Source: Aricia agestis
Lineage: Eukaryota > Arthropoda > Insecta > Lepidoptera > Lycaenidae
DNA: 64,000 nt
Reading direction: 5' to 3'
Assembly (NCBI RefSeq): GCF_905147365.1
Contig: NC_056425.1
Location: forward strand, 1,247,501-1,311,500
Part shown: one piece after another, positions 20,880-31,480 of the stretch
Numbering within the stretch: the first letter of the stretch is position 1
Layout of the letters: each line of letters starts with the position of its first letter
Position numbers and translations under genes: made by a program
Notes under the pieces: model-generated
Told to the model about the DNA's origin: nothing
Database searches by the model: none
What the model saw: the letters and a program-made list of their open reading frames with translations, nothing else

Positions 20880-21184
20880 TTTTTTTATTGAAATAAGGGG
20901 GCAAACGAGCAAATGGGTCACCTGATGAAAAGCAACTTCCGTCGCCCATGGACACTCGCAGCATCAGAAGAGCTGCAGGTGCGTTGCCGGTCTTTTAAGA
21001 GGGAATAGGGTAATAGGGGAGGATAGGGATGGGAAGGGAAGGGAATAGGGGAGGGTAGGGAACGGAATAGGGTAGGGGATTGGGCCTCCGGTAAACTCAT
21101 GCACTCGGCGAAACACAGCGCAAGCGCTGTTTCACGCCGGTTTTCTGTGAGAACGTGGTATTTCACCGGTCGAGCTGGCCCATT
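20880..21184 (-). mobile_element. SINE A lacking its 5' head
   Basis: Antisense poly-T, tail, GGGAATAGGG array and body run to GGTCGAGCTGGCCCATTT, then stop. The ACGTGGGAGAGCC head is missing. It abuts a degenerate SINE B. Confidence 0.85.
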
Positions 21185-21204
21185 TCTGTGTCGCAAACTA
21201 CCAA

Positions 21205-21545
21205 TGATAATAAAGATCTCTACGCTCGTTTCACTATCGGTGGCCATTTTCGTTGAAACTAGGCCAGCTGGCTTGCTAATGCTGCGTAGCTAGGCAGGAG
21301 TAATAATTTAAAGTGTTGCTTTGTACACTAAAACACTATATCTTCCTTTGCTCTATAACCAAGTGGGAAGATTGGCCGATATAACCAGCGAGATATCAAT
21401 ACCAAACTTTTACATGGTATTAGATTTGGTACTAGATTTAACTTGTATTCTTGGAAAACTTGTATTCAACGCGGGAAACGTATTTGCGGCTTCCGAATTA
21501 AGCAACGCTCTAAGCACTGGACAACAAAGACGTTTAATCTTATAA
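21205..21545 (-). mobile_element. Strongly diverged SINE B
   Basis: TCGGTGGCCATTTTCGTTGA, GCGTAGCTAGGCAGGAGTAA, TACACTAAAACACT, CAGCGAGATATCA and CAACGCGGGAAACG follow SINE B order in antisense. The tRNA head is badly decayed. Confidence 0.6.
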
Positions 21546-21920
21546 CTTGGACCACTCTAACCGAGGTTCGGGTCTAATGGCGCGAGCTCCAGGCCCGGTG
21601 TTTACTTTTATTGACAAAATAAATCTATCTCAACTGCCTCGATAATCGCCCTAACTGCCGCTAAATATACCCCATCTTACCCCACCCTCCCCCATCTTAC
21701 CGCTGCCCGAACCCTAATGTACCGTGCGCCCATTAAAATAAAATAATATGTAATTTATCCTACAAACATTACCTTGATGATGTAAAATGGCGGTTTATTA
21801 TATTTTAGTAGTATCCGACCAAAGGTTTCAAATATCTAGGTTTTACAAAATTGCTACAAGTTTCAGTTTTGATTTGGATGTCTTTAAAACCTTAATATAA
21901 GGTAAGTTTGACTTTAGTTT

Positions 21921-22530
21921 TTAACCCCCGACAAAAAAGAGGGGTGTTATAAGTTTGACGTGTCTGTCTGTCTGTGGCATCGTAGCATCCAAACGGGTGG
22001 ACCGATTTTGATCTAGTTTTTTTTGTTTGAAAGCTGACTTACTTGAGAGTGTTCTTAGCTATAGTTCATCATCATCAGCCTGCTCCATGCTGAAAAATCG
22101 CGGTTCATCTGGTTCGTGAAGGGCCGATTAGCAACTTGCAGTCGTTTGGTGGGTTTTATTGCATTCTAGTTCGTGACATTTATGAATATTTACACTTTAA
22201 TGGAAAGTTGACCTGGTGCTGCAGCATCACCTGGTAATCAATAGGATACCCAACTCCTCACCACCTTAGAGCAATGGTTTCGTTTTTAGGCTCATTTTAA
22301 TTGCGACAACCAGTTAGACGTAGATAAATCAATAATTTTTTGCATGCTGCTGCTGCAGCCTCACCTGGTTTCTATAGTTGCCGAGCGTCGTATGAACCCA
22401 AAGTGGAGGTTTCATGTTTGGACTCATATTGACGGCCTCATCCAAAAGGGCATTCCTTTATGGTATTCATTGGGATATAATATGATCCTGTTGATAGGAA
22501 TTAAATTAACCAACACAAGTTTAAAAAGCA
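21921..22530 (+). repeat. CCCCGACAAAAAAGAGGGGT repeat and unassigned DNA
   Basis: The first ~120 bp (CCCCGACAAAAAAGAGGGGT, GTCTGTCTGTGGCATCG, GGACCGATTTTGATCTAG) is a recurrent insect repeat type. The rest, including CTGCTGCTGCAGCC, is unassigned and non-coding. Confidence 0.4.
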
Positions 22531-22534
22531 TGAA

Positions 22535-22952
22535 ATAAAATTAAATTAAGAAATTTTAAAAAACCCCCGCCAAACAACTTTAAAAAGTAATGAAATAATA
22601 TATTTTACTGACTTTAGGTTTAAATAATTCCTAAGTGTAAAGTGATATTTTAGTCCATAATTGTTGTCAAGGTGTGTCGGGGGACCGCTAATGTAGATGT
22701 TTGATTTCACATAACATTATAGTTTAAGGGTCAGTTCACAGCGAACCGAATCGAGACAATCAGGGACATGGCGATACAAAATGCAAAAGACACTGTTGGC
22801 GGTCCCCCGACACACCGTGACAACAATTATGGACTAAAATATCACTTTACACTTAGGAATTATTTAAACTTAAAGTCAGTAAAATATATTATTTCATTAC
22901 TTTTTAAAGTTGTTTGGCGGGGGTTTTTAAAATTTCTTAATTTAATTTTATA
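22535..22952. mobile_element. Long foldback element, about 155-bp arms
   Basis: Left arm 22535-22692 and right arm 22796-22952 are near-perfect reverse complements (AACCCCCGCCAAACAACTTT, CTAAGTGTAAAGTGATATTT, TTGTCAAGGTGTGTCGGGGG), enclosing a loop of about 100 bp. Few mismatches are visible. A second copy at 61617-61895 has most of its left arm deleted. No ORF. Confidence 0.88.
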
Positions 22953-22969
22953 TAGGAAATAAATTAACT

Positions 22970-23650
22970 ATCGGCAAGCCTCCCGTAACATAATTTTGGC
23001 TAGAGCCAAATATGATTATTTAAGCTAAAGAATTTGCCAATTATGTATGTTTATTTTAGAAGATACAGAATAGTACAATTTAAAATAAAAAATAAAAACA
23101 TTTTTTTATATAAAACCTTCTTTATCGGCGTTGTACACTGCAATAAGTGTTGAACTCGCGTCAGGACGTGTGAACTGATCTAAAATTAGTAAGACATAGG
23201 AAGAGTAGACCGCTGGCGCGGTGTAGGTAAGGATGTGACATACCACTATTTCTTCCACTTAACTTGGGGACGATGCCTACCACTGCTTTGTTTTTTCTTC
23301 TGCCGGCCGTTATATACTACACAGGGCAACTCCTGTGGTGGGATTTGCCAGGACTTGATGACCCTTTTATAGCAAGATAATTACCAATTTCGCACAGCTA
23401 CTATTTGTATTCATAACATATTTTTTATCCTTTAACTAACTAGAATAATTTCTTTGTTTATTTTAACATTAGGTAACCGTGATATAAATCAGTTAATATT
23501 TAACTGTAACTTTAAACTCGTTAATCTGTCACCTCGCACGTAACCTTTTAGGTCAAACTGTTAAAAGCAAATTAAATAATAACTAAAGCTTAATGTATGG
23601 GTTTTAGGTAATGGTCGGTGCGGACGTGCTTCAGATACAAGATTTTCTTT
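22970..23650. other. Unassigned sequence
   Basis: No recognised TE. A somewhat GC-richer block at about 23150-23360 is non-coding by eye. Confidence 0.4.
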
Positions 23651-23654
23651 ATAA

Positions 23655-23805
23655 TAATAATACCCCCCACACCGGTTTCGGTGACGGTGGCCGGTTTCAT
23701 TGAAACCAGGCCAGGTACGCAGGAGCAATATTATAGTGCCCAAGAATGTGCGCAGTACACAAAAGCACAACACTCTATTCCCTTACTCTCATACCCAGTG
23801 AACTT
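23655..23805 (-). mobile_element. SINE B tail-side fragment
   Basis: TAATAATAATACCCCCCACACC, read in two parts, then GGTGACGGTGGCCGGTTTCA, AGGCCAGGTACGCAGGAG and GTGCGCAGTACACAAAAGCA. It ends at CATACCCAGTG without the tRNA head. Confidence 0.75.
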
Positions 23806-24002
23806 CATATCACTGCCCTCCTTCTTCCCTAGACTTCCCCAAACATTTCAAGACTAAAATTAACCAAATCAGTTGAGCCGTTCTCGAGTTTTCACTTTTC
23901 GAATTCATTTTTATTTGTATAGACTTGAGGTTGCCTGAAATTTCGCGCAGAAATTGGTTCAAGAACCGTGACTTTTTCATACAAAAATTCTACGTGCAAT
24001 AA

Positions 24003-24149
24003 TAATAGTAGCCTCAACAACCAGACCAGTTAGGCAGGACTAGAAATTTATAGTGCCGTATTATGTAAGCAGTTTCCACAGAAACAGCACAAGAACACTC
24101 TCTTATTTTACTCATATAACCCAGTGGAACGGAAGACCGACACGAGACG
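24003..24149 (-). mobile_element. SINE B fragment, host of a SINE A insertion
   Basis: CAACAACCAGACCAGTTAGG, GTGCCGTATTATG and AGACCGACACGAGACG are SINE B in antisense. After the SINE A at 24150-24480 the sequence CGAGATATTATGACGATCA resumes the GCGAGAGATCAGACGCAGG part of SINE B, so the later element is nested. Confidence 0.65.
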
Positions 24150-24480
24150 ACGTGGGAGAGCCATGCTTTGGTACGAATGGGCCGGCTCGACCGGAGAAAT
24201 ACCACGCTCTTACAGAAAACCGGCGTGAAATAGCGCTTGCGCTGTGTTTCGCCGAGTGAGTGACTTTACCGGAGGCCCAATCCCCTACCCTATTCCCTTC
24301 CCTACCCTCCCCTATTCCCTTCTCTTCCCATCCCAACCCTCCCCTATTATCCTATTCCCTCTAAAAAGGCCGGCAACGCACCTGCAGCTCATCTGATGCT
24401 GCGAGTGTCCATGGGCGACAGAAGTTGCTTTCCATCAGGTGACCTGTTTGCTCGTTTGCCCCCTTTTTTCATTAAAAAAA
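24150..24480 (+). mobile_element. SINE A, full length
   Basis: ACGTGGGAGAGCC to TTTTTTCATTAAAAAAA. Possible imperfect target duplication ACGAGACG / ACGAGTAG on the two sides. Inserted in SINE B. Confidence 0.88.
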
Positions 24481-24697
24481 ACGAGTAGCGAGATATTATG
24501 ACGATCAATTATGTACCATCAAAGAAAATGATTAATGGGCAGTTGACAGACCTAGATTCCTCGGATTATTATATGTCAATTTAATGTTAACTGTGATCTC
24601 TTGGCTGGATTTGACATAACTCGTCCAAATTACGTAGGTTCGCTATCTGCCTATAATTATGTTATATCAACTTCTCTGATAGTACATTGCCCTTACC

Positions 24698-24730
24698 CTA
24701 CGAATAATAAATAGTTTTTATTATTCGTAG
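24698..24730. repeat. Hairpin, 14-bp perfect arms
   Basis: CTACGAATAATAAA, 5-nt loop, TTTATTATTCGTAG. Both arms are followed by CCCTTACC-like sequence on one side only. No element context. Confidence 0.8.
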
Positions 24731-25089
24731 CCCTTACCAAACTAGAAATTTCTTTTTTCAAAGTTTTACCTAAGTCAAGAGCCACTGACGACCAAATTTT
24801 GTAATAAAATCGCATGTCACATGTGTCTCGTCTGCGCTGCGCCCCAAACTCGACGTTAAATTTAACTGTAGTTCAGTTTACGACCCGATGTTTAGGTTAC
24901 GTCATAAACTTGATCTCAGTTTAACGGGCGGTTAAAATACCCACATCGCACCTGTATCCAAATGAGTTTTACAGGTGACCTTATATCGTCATTATTATAA
25001 TCATTATCATCACTAATGTTGGTTTAGTAAAGTTTGCGGTGCACGATCAGTGACTGATGTGTGACAGCGGCATTGTGATCTATTCACTT

Positions 25090-25276
25090 TTTTTTAATGA
25101 AATAAGGGGGCAAACGGGTCACCTGATGGAAAGCAACTTCCGTCGCCCATGGACACTCGCAGCATCAGAAGAGCTGCAAGTGCGTTGCCGGCCTTTTAAG
25201 AGGGAATAGGGTAATAGGGGAGGGTAGGGAAGGCAAGGGAATAGGGGAGGGTAGGGTAGGGTAGGGGATTGGGCCT
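25090..25276 (-). mobile_element. SINE A, 3' half only
   Basis: Antisense poly-T, tail and GGGAATAGGG array, stopping at GGGATTGGGCCTC. The GC-rich 5' half is missing. Confidence 0.85.
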
Positions 25277-25358
25277 CACTGCCAAAATATCCACTTCATT
25301 TTTGATACTCTGCTGATAAAATTTTCGGATGCAATTATGCAAAGTGTAACAAAGTGCC

Positions 25359-25564
25359 CTGCGGGGCTAAAATGGTCACATTTAGCAATTCCTCTCAATC
25401 AATTCAGCAAATGAATTGTCAAAACTGTCAAACTGACAAATGTCAAATCAGTACAAAAATACAGAAATGAATTGCAAGCAGAGTTGCATTTTGCGATTTT
25501 AGAAAAATGAATCATATTATGATTCATATCATGATTCTTCAAAGCGACCATTTTAGCCCCGCAG
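25359..25564. mobile_element. TIR MITE family F, copy 1
   Basis: Ends CTGCGGGGCTAAAATGGTC and GACCATTTTAGCCCCGCAG are inverted repeats of 18-20 bp. A reversed sibling is at 40733-40928. The interior has CAATTCCTCTCAATCAATTC and AAACTGTCAAACTGACA. No ORF; target duplication not clear. It interrupts a Helitron remnant ending at 25616. Confidence 0.75.
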
Positions 25565-25616
25565 TGTTATGTGTACTGTAAAACGAATTAAACGCAACAG
25601 AGTTGGTGTCATCTAG
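25565..25616 (+). mobile_element. Helitron 3' end, directly abutting another Helitron
   Basis: AACGCAACAGAGTTGGTGTCATCTAG, read in two parts, is a decayed CGCAAC/GTTGCG hairpin plus CTAG (25613-25616). The next base begins TCCACACTAATATT of a second Helitron. Confidence 0.6.
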
Positions 25617-25632
25617 TCCACACTAATATTAG

Positions 25633-25940
25633 ACGTGGGAGAGCCATGCTTCGGCACGAAGGGGCCGTCTCGACCGGAGAAATAGCACGTTCTCACAGAA
25701 AACCGGCGTGCAACAGCGCTTGCGCTGTGTTTCGCCGAGCGAGTGAGTTTACCGAAGGCCCAATCCCTTACACTATTCCCTTCCCTTCCCATCCCTACCC
25801 TCCCCTATTACCCTATTCCCTCTCCTAGGCCGGCAACGCACCTAAGCTCCTCTGATTCTGCGAGTGTCCATGGGCGACGGAAGTTGATTTCCATCAGGTG
25901 ACCCGTTTGCTCGTTTACCACCTTATTTCATAAAAAAAAA
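25633..25940 (+). mobile_element. SINE A, full length, nested
   Basis: ACGTGGGAGAGCC to TTATTTCATAAAAAAAAA. Minor losses in the middle (GCACCTAAGCTCCTCTGATT). Inserted near the 5' end of a Helitron. Confidence 0.88.
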
Positions 25941-25950
25941 TTATATAAAT

Positions 25951-26532
25951 TAGAGATGTGCCGATCATGACTTTGGCCGACTAGCCGACTAGCCGATTAG
26001 TCGGTTGCAAAGAAGCCGACTAATCGGCCGACTAGTCGGCCAAGCCGATCATGGTTTCGGAAGTATCCGTAGCGCTTTTTTACTGCTGTTACGCGGGTAA
26101 GTCGCACACGCCGCCTGCAACGTGTCGAATGACGAATCGTGTTATGTTTAGGTACTTCGCTTACGTTACTTTATTTTGTTTCTATGATACAGTTTATGAT
26201 TTTCACTAAATACCTATTTCATGTACATGAAATCTCGATTTAATAATACATACTTAATTTGTTGATAAGATTATATTTACAAAAATAATTTCTTTACTAG
26301 CAAGTAATTTCAGAAACACTTCATTTAATTTTAAAATGTGTAACACTGATGGAGAGTGATAATACTACACATTATAAATAATAATCAAGGTTCTTCTTTA
26401 ATGTAATTTCAATAATAGCAAAAAAAGTAAAAAGCCGATTAGTCGGCGCTTTTTGCCGACTATTCGCCGACTACAAAAGTGGCCGGATAGTCGGCTTTAC
26501 CGACTAGTCGGCAACTAGTCGGCACATCTCTA
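25951..26532 (+). mobile_element. hAT-like MITE with perfect 8-bp duplication
   Basis: TAGAGATGTGCCGA and TCGGCACATCTCTA are terminal inverted repeats, flanked by identical ATATAAAT at 25943-25950 and 26533-26540. Subterminal regions are packed with CCGACTAGTCGG / CCGATTAGTCGG palindromes, possible transposase-binding sites. The AT-rich interior has no ORF. An 8-bp duplication is typical of hAT. Confidence 0.88.
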
Positions 26533-26739
26533 ATATAAATGCGAAAGTGTGTCTGTCTGTCTGTTACCAGGTCTGCTGTTCACGCCCAAACCGCTGAACC
26601 GATTTTGCTGAAATTTGGCATAGAGATACTTTAAGTCCCGGGAAAGGACATAGCATACTTTTTGTTTCGAAAAAATGTACGGTTCCCGTGCGTTAAACGA
26701 GTTTTGGCGCAACGGAGTTGCGGGCATCATCTAGTTGAT

Positions 26740-27790
26740 AATAAAGACTTAAAATACATATTTTTTAACTCAAATATAAACAGTTTTAGAACCTATTCAG
26801 ATACAGACATATTTTTTCTATCAAACACCAAATAAGGATTACACAACCTATTAAGATACAAACAGACATGGCAATATTAGCATGGAGTCAACTTTTCAGC
26901 GGCGTAAGCCTGCACACACTATAAATCATACGGACGTAAACACTTCAGCTTAGGCCGGGCGTACGCTATGAGCGATATATCATATTGCTTTACATCGTAT
27001 TATATACTATGAGCCTTAGTATGGGTACTATATTACTAGCTGATCCGGCAAAGTTGTTTCGCCAATATACAGTCCTCCTTGTCGATTTCGATAACGGCGA
27101 ACCCAGAGATAAATTATTTCTATTATGAGCCCTAATATGACTTACCGGTCTAACAGTGTCGCCAATATATACGTTGTGTGAAAACCACGGGAGAGGGCAT
27201 CATATTATATTTTCCGTGATTTTCTCGTTATTTTCAAATTTCATCAAAATTGGTCCAGCTGTTCACGCATAATGACCAAGGGAAAAGGGATTCATATTCA
27301 TAAATACAGATTCCAACACAATATCTTGAAATACCCTTACACCTAGCACAAATAACAACACTGCGGAATTCTAGTATATGAGGGTATTCAGTGTGCAGTG
27401 TGCACCCACCCTTACCATAACCCGTATAAATAAGCCGCGTATTTGTTTTTAATTAGCGTCGGCTGTCTCACTCGCACATCTTTCATCTCACTCGCACACG
27501 GACGCAGCGAACGTTTTTTACGAATGCAACGTTAATCTGCTATTTGAGCTACATATAGGGTGACCACGATTGTGGTAAGAATTTTGAGGTACCTCTTTAC
27601 GATTGATCATATCAATGCCACCATGAATGTGAACTATGTTTTTTGCGCTAAACGATTTTAGATTAAATTTAGTAGATAAATGGATATAATATTTTGCTTG
27701 AGTACCGGGAGAAGACACAGGGGCTAGGACAGTTTTTGTGCCAAAAAAAGTTTATGTTCCCGCGCGTATTCTGGCGCAATAAAGTTGCGA
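26740..27790. other. No gene recognised
   Basis: Only weak TE interior remnants (CAAAATTGGTCCAGCTGTTC near 27250; ACTAGCTGATCCGGCAAAGT near 27034, reminiscent of a CTAG-ended repeat). Otherwise unassigned. Confidence 0.4.
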
Positions 27791-27791
27791 A

Positions 27792-28205
27792 ATCTAATAT
27801 AAAACTGAAGAGTTTTTTTACGTTTGTTTGAAGTACTATCTCAGAAACCATTGGTTTGAAATAGACACTTATTTTTGGTTTACATGGACTATTTATCGAG
27901 GAAGGCTTTTTTATGAAATAAGGGGCAAACGAGCAAACGGGTCACCTGATGGAAAGCAACTTCCGCATCAGAAGAACTGCAGGTGCGTTGCCGGCATTTT
28001 AAGAAGAAATAGGGTAATAGGGGAGGGTAGGGAACGGAAAAGGGTAGGGGATTGGGCCTCCGGTAAACTCACTCACTCAGCAAAACACAGCGCAAGCGCT
28101 GTATCACGTCAGTTTTCTGTGAGCCCGTGGTATTTATCCGGTCAAGCCGGCCCATTCATGCCGAAGCATGGCTCTCCCACGTCGCTTTAGGCTATATTTT
28201 CTATG
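27792..28205 (+). mobile_element. Helitron fragment split by SINE A
   Basis: CTAATATAAAACTGAAGAGT, CTCAGAAACCATTGGTTTGA and ATTTATCGAGGAAGG match the 30876 Helitron interior. After the SINE, GCTTTAGGCTATATTTTC continues it. The 3' end is lost. Confidence 0.65.
27907..28182 (-). mobile_element. SINE A, nested in Helitron
   Basis: Antisense copy with intact head (CTCTCCCACGT) and a deletion in the tail region (AACTTCCGCATCAGAAGAAC lacks the CATGGACACTCG segment). GCTTT flanks both sides as a possible short duplication. Confidence 0.82.
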
Positions 28206-28349
28206 TATCGAAATTTCTTTATTTTATAATGTCCTACTGTTTCACAGCTAATGGTCACCGTAGCTTCAGAGATTTTCAAATGGGATTCACTTTATACGAG
28301 TTATATTTAAAAATGCATCATTATAAAACTCAGCCGTAAATAAAAACGT

Positions 28350-28680
28350 AGCTTTCAGCTTCTATTGGGGTTTACGAATATAATTTTTCCATTTATATAT
28401 AAAAGCTCTGGAATTGAAAAGTTTTATAAAAAATCTTTTTTCCAAAAAACACCACATAAAAGTTTATTTGAAAACTTTCAAGCTCTTTGGGGTTAAATGA
28501 TAAAACATATTCTAGATTTTTATTTTCCGGTAGTTACTTTAATGCACAAACTGGAATTTTAAACATCGCCCTTGGAATATGCGGGCTTCAATGAGAATTT
28601 TTTTGCTCCGGAAACTTTTTCAGAACGTGATTTTTTTTTTCGAAACAAGAATAATTGACCACAGATATATTTTAAATATC
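28350..28680. other. AT-rich, nothing recognised
   Basis: No ORF, repeat or RNA gene visible. Confidence 0.4.
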
Positions 28681-28682
28681 TA

Positions 28683-28848
28683 CTTACGGCCGTTCCCAAT
28701 ATTCAATCTATCTCTGGTTTGACATATAACCGATCGCAGCTAACATTGAATTGACATAAAATATATGTCTTTAATGTCTAATGTGAGTTATTCCTATCTC
28801 TAGTAGGGCAAAACCAGAGATAGATCAAATATTGGGAACGGCCGTAAG
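28683..28848. mobile_element. 166-bp TIR MITE, TA duplication
   Basis: CTTACGGCCGTTCCCAATAT and ATATTGGGAACGGCCGTAAG are perfect 20-bp ends continuing into imperfect arms (CTATCTCTGGTTT / AAACCAGAGATAG). TA occurs on both sides, as for Tc1/mariner MITEs. No ORF. Confidence 0.8.
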
Positions 28849-28923
28849 TAGTACTAAGTTTGCTTTAAATTTTAATTAAGTTTAAACTACATTTTGATTT
28901 TTGTAACAAAGGTTTCTTTTATT

Positions 28924-29123
28924 GACGACCTCTGTGGCTCTGTTGGTGGGCTGTTGGTAGCGCAAGCCGGGGGTCGCGGGTTCGTATCCCGCCGACGGAA
29001 CAATAAAATTTCAAAAGTTTCCGGGTCATGGATGTATATTAAATATGTGTATGACATAATAAAAATCTTAAATATGTACCTAGTACTTAAGTATATTATA
29101 CTTAGTATAAAAGTATAATACTT
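28924..29123 (+). mobile_element. SINE C (tRNA-derived), first of a pair
   Basis: GACGACCTCTGTGGCTCTGT carries a box A-like TGGCTCTGTTGG. GGGTTCGTATCCCGCC is box B. The tail runs through AAAGTTTCCGGGTCATGGAT and TAATAAAAATCTTAAATATG. Confidence 0.8.
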
Positions 29124-29125
29124 TT

Positions 29126-29413
29126 GACGACCTCTGTGGCTCAGTTGGTGGGCTGTTGGTAGCGCAATCCGGGGGTCGCGAGTTCGAAACCCGCTGACGG
29201 AACAAAAAGTTTTCAATAGTTCCTGGGTCTTGGATTTGTATTAAAAATATGTATCATATAATAAAAATCTTAAATATATGTATAGTATAAAAGTATTAAA
29301 TATATTTCCGTTGTCTGGTACTCGTAACACAAGTCCTTCAGGTACTTAGCACGAGGCCAGACTGACGTCGTGTGAAGCGTCCATAAATATTATTATATTA
29401 TTATTAATATTAT
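29126..29413 (+). mobile_element. SINE C, second of a pair, longer tail
   Basis: Same head (GACGACCTCTGTGGCTCAGT, GAGTTCGAAACCCGC), separated by 202 bp from the first. The extra 3' part has GTTGTCTGGTACTCGTAACA, AGTCCTTCAGGTACTTAGC and an (ATT)n-like end. The first copy may be a shorter version into whose tail this one inserted. Confidence 0.8.
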
Positions 29414-29419
29414 TAAAAA

Positions 29420-30080
29420 ATATATTATTTTATCCCGAAAAATCGCACTTTGCGTTTCATTGGCATACGCTGCAGGCTGTCGCTAGCTGTATCTGCAGCA
29501 TGCGTGAACAGCTGACCCATTTTGATGATTTTAAATGCACATAATATTATAAAGAAGACCAAGGACCAGAACATTGCGGTTTACGGTTCCTGCAGGCCTA
29601 GCATAACAACAATAGAAATGGAAAAGCATCGACATACTGACAGATTTTATCGACAAAATGGCGGATTTCCATTGTCTAACTGTCACTTTGTCTATTCTTC
29701 CGTAGAAAGAAACCGTTTCTATGGTGACCATGCTACTGCAGCTGGGGGATTTAATTTTGAGCATACAAAGTTACTACTGAATATAAATTCATCTCATTAT
29801 TAGGCAAAAGTCTACCAAATTTTCATCATTTGAATTCTGCGACGAATATGCAACATTTAAATCGGTAGCATTATCCGTCTTTACATTTAGAATTTAGATC
29901 AAAGTGAAATGGAACATGTCGTCAATATAGGTATAACGTACACATTTTAATGAAAGAGTTTGTGTACCGGCGAACGGCGATAAGACGGGATGAGCCGCGG
30001 TTATTATATCCAATATGAATTACACCAGGTAAAAGGGCTCGTGCTGGTGCGTTCCACTTGGGCCTAGCTGCCGCACTCAG
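29420..30080. other. Unassigned, no gene supported
   Basis: Includes a moderately GC-rich block (29940-30080) without a convincing reading frame. Confidence 0.35.
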
Positions 30081-30083
30081 ATA

Positions 30084-30300
30084 CATATCGACGGTGGAAA
30101 GGCAAAAGTTACCAAGCGCCATAAAGCTATTTTTACAGGAGAGCCGTTTAAAGATTCATTTTTTTCTTTAAAAAATCGTAGAAAATTAGCGATTAGAGAT
30201 ATTTTAAAAAATCCAACGGATTTTTAAACTATTTTAATGCCTTTATTAATTGTTTTATTAAAAAAAGGGTATTTCTGTATACTTAGCGTAGAAGTGGCGT
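30084..30300 (+). repeat. Dispersed repeat family H, complete relative to 1-216
   Basis: CATATCGACGGTGGAAAGGC to CTTAGCGTAGAAGTGGCGT, high identity with the inverted copy at the window start. A related AAAGTTACCAACCGAC motif follows at 30338 and a terminal piece is at 31980. Confidence 0.7.
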
Positions 30301-30304
30301 TTGG

Positions 30305-30750
30305 TTACAATTTACCTAAATTTAGAAGCAGGTAAAAGTTACCAACCGACAAAAACGTTTATCTTTCAATCTAGTAAAGATATCTAAATATATATTTTTT
30401 TCCAAATGGTTCGAAGCAAAAAGGGATAAGTAGAGAATTATTTTTTTAATTGAACAAGCAAAGGGGTATAAATTACATAATATTTTATTATTATAACAAG
30501 CAATGTTTACTATACGACAAATAAAATTCTGTTAGTGTAAGTAATTGTTTTGTTGAAGAAAAACCTATCAAGTATACAATATTTGAAAGATGCCTTTGAA
30601 TAAATTATTTTCAAACAAATATTTGATGCCGAGTTCCTCGGTAAAAACAATATTCAGTATTCCAATGAACCGTAACTTACTTACCGACTTCTAAAACGTA
30701 TGAAGATTGAGTACTTACAGATAATATAGTTTAGGCTTAGGCCAATCGTA
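30305..30750. other. AT-rich, unassigned
   Basis: Nothing beyond the AAAGTTACCAACCGAC motif noted for family H. Confidence 0.4.
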
Positions 30751-30875
30751 AAAATCGGCCAAGTGTGAGTTTGACTCGTGCAGAACTCGAAGGGTTCCGT
30801 ACCATTATAGAGCAAAAATAGGCAGGTTTTTTTTGTATGGGAGCCATATTTATCTATTTTATTTTAATTTTATTA

Positions 30876-31257
30876 TCTATACTATAATATTATAAAGCGG
30901 AAGAGTTTGTTAGTTTGTTTGTTTGAACGCGCTAATCTCAGGAACTACTGGTCCGATTTAAAAAATTCTTCCTGTGTTAGATAGTATATTTATCGAGGAA
31001 GGCTATAGGCTATATTTTATCACACCAAGATTAATAGGAGCGAAGAAATAGAGGAACGTGTGGAACAAACGGGAGAAATTATTTGATATGGCTTATTGCT
31101 TATAATTTATTAAGAAACAACTAGAGCAATTTTTATGTTATTTGGACCACATGAAAAATAGACCACGTGAAAGGACATAGGTTTCTTTTTTGCGGAAAAA
31201 TGTATGGTTCCCGTGACATTCCTAAATAACGTGGGCGAAGCCGCGCGAAACATCTAG
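30876..31257 (+). mobile_element. Non-autonomous Helitron, full length
   Basis: A then TCTATACTATAATATTATAA at the start. Ends GTGGGCGAAGCCGCGCG, AAACATCTAG then T. Contains GAACGCGCTAATCTCAGGAA and TATTTATCGAGGAAGGCTAT. Inserted into family D between A and T. Confidence 0.82.
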
Positions 31258-31480
31258 TTAATTATAAAAGTATAAATAGAAATGATATTGATTTGTGAAC
31301 TTTTCAAGTGCCTAGCTGTTGCCTAGCAAAAAAGGTCAAAAAATCAGGTTTGTTATATGTGAGCCTCCCTTGAAAATTATTATATTTTAGAATTTGTTGT
31401 TACAGCGGCAACGGAAATACACTATCTGTGAAAATTACAGATGTCTAGCTGTAGCCGTTCCTGAGATACAGACTGGAGAC

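Larger units (their letters stand above)
25617..26734 (+). mobile_element. Helitron carrying nested SINE A and hAT-like MITE
   Basis: 5' TCCACACTAATATT (25617) is interrupted by SINE A (25633-25940) and an hAT-like element (25951-26532). It resumes ATAAATGCGAAAGTGTGTCTG (read in two parts) and ends CGCAAC-GGA-GTTGCG, GGCATCATCTAG (26731-26734), T. Subtracting the insertions leaves a roughly 220-bp element like 52606-52807. No ORF. Confidence 0.75.

Noticed and set aside
24112..24336. Recurring frames containing RVGDWASGKLTHSAKHSASA-like protein
   Set aside because: The same peptide appears at every antisense SINE A copy, so it is a translation of the repeat and not a conserved gene family.
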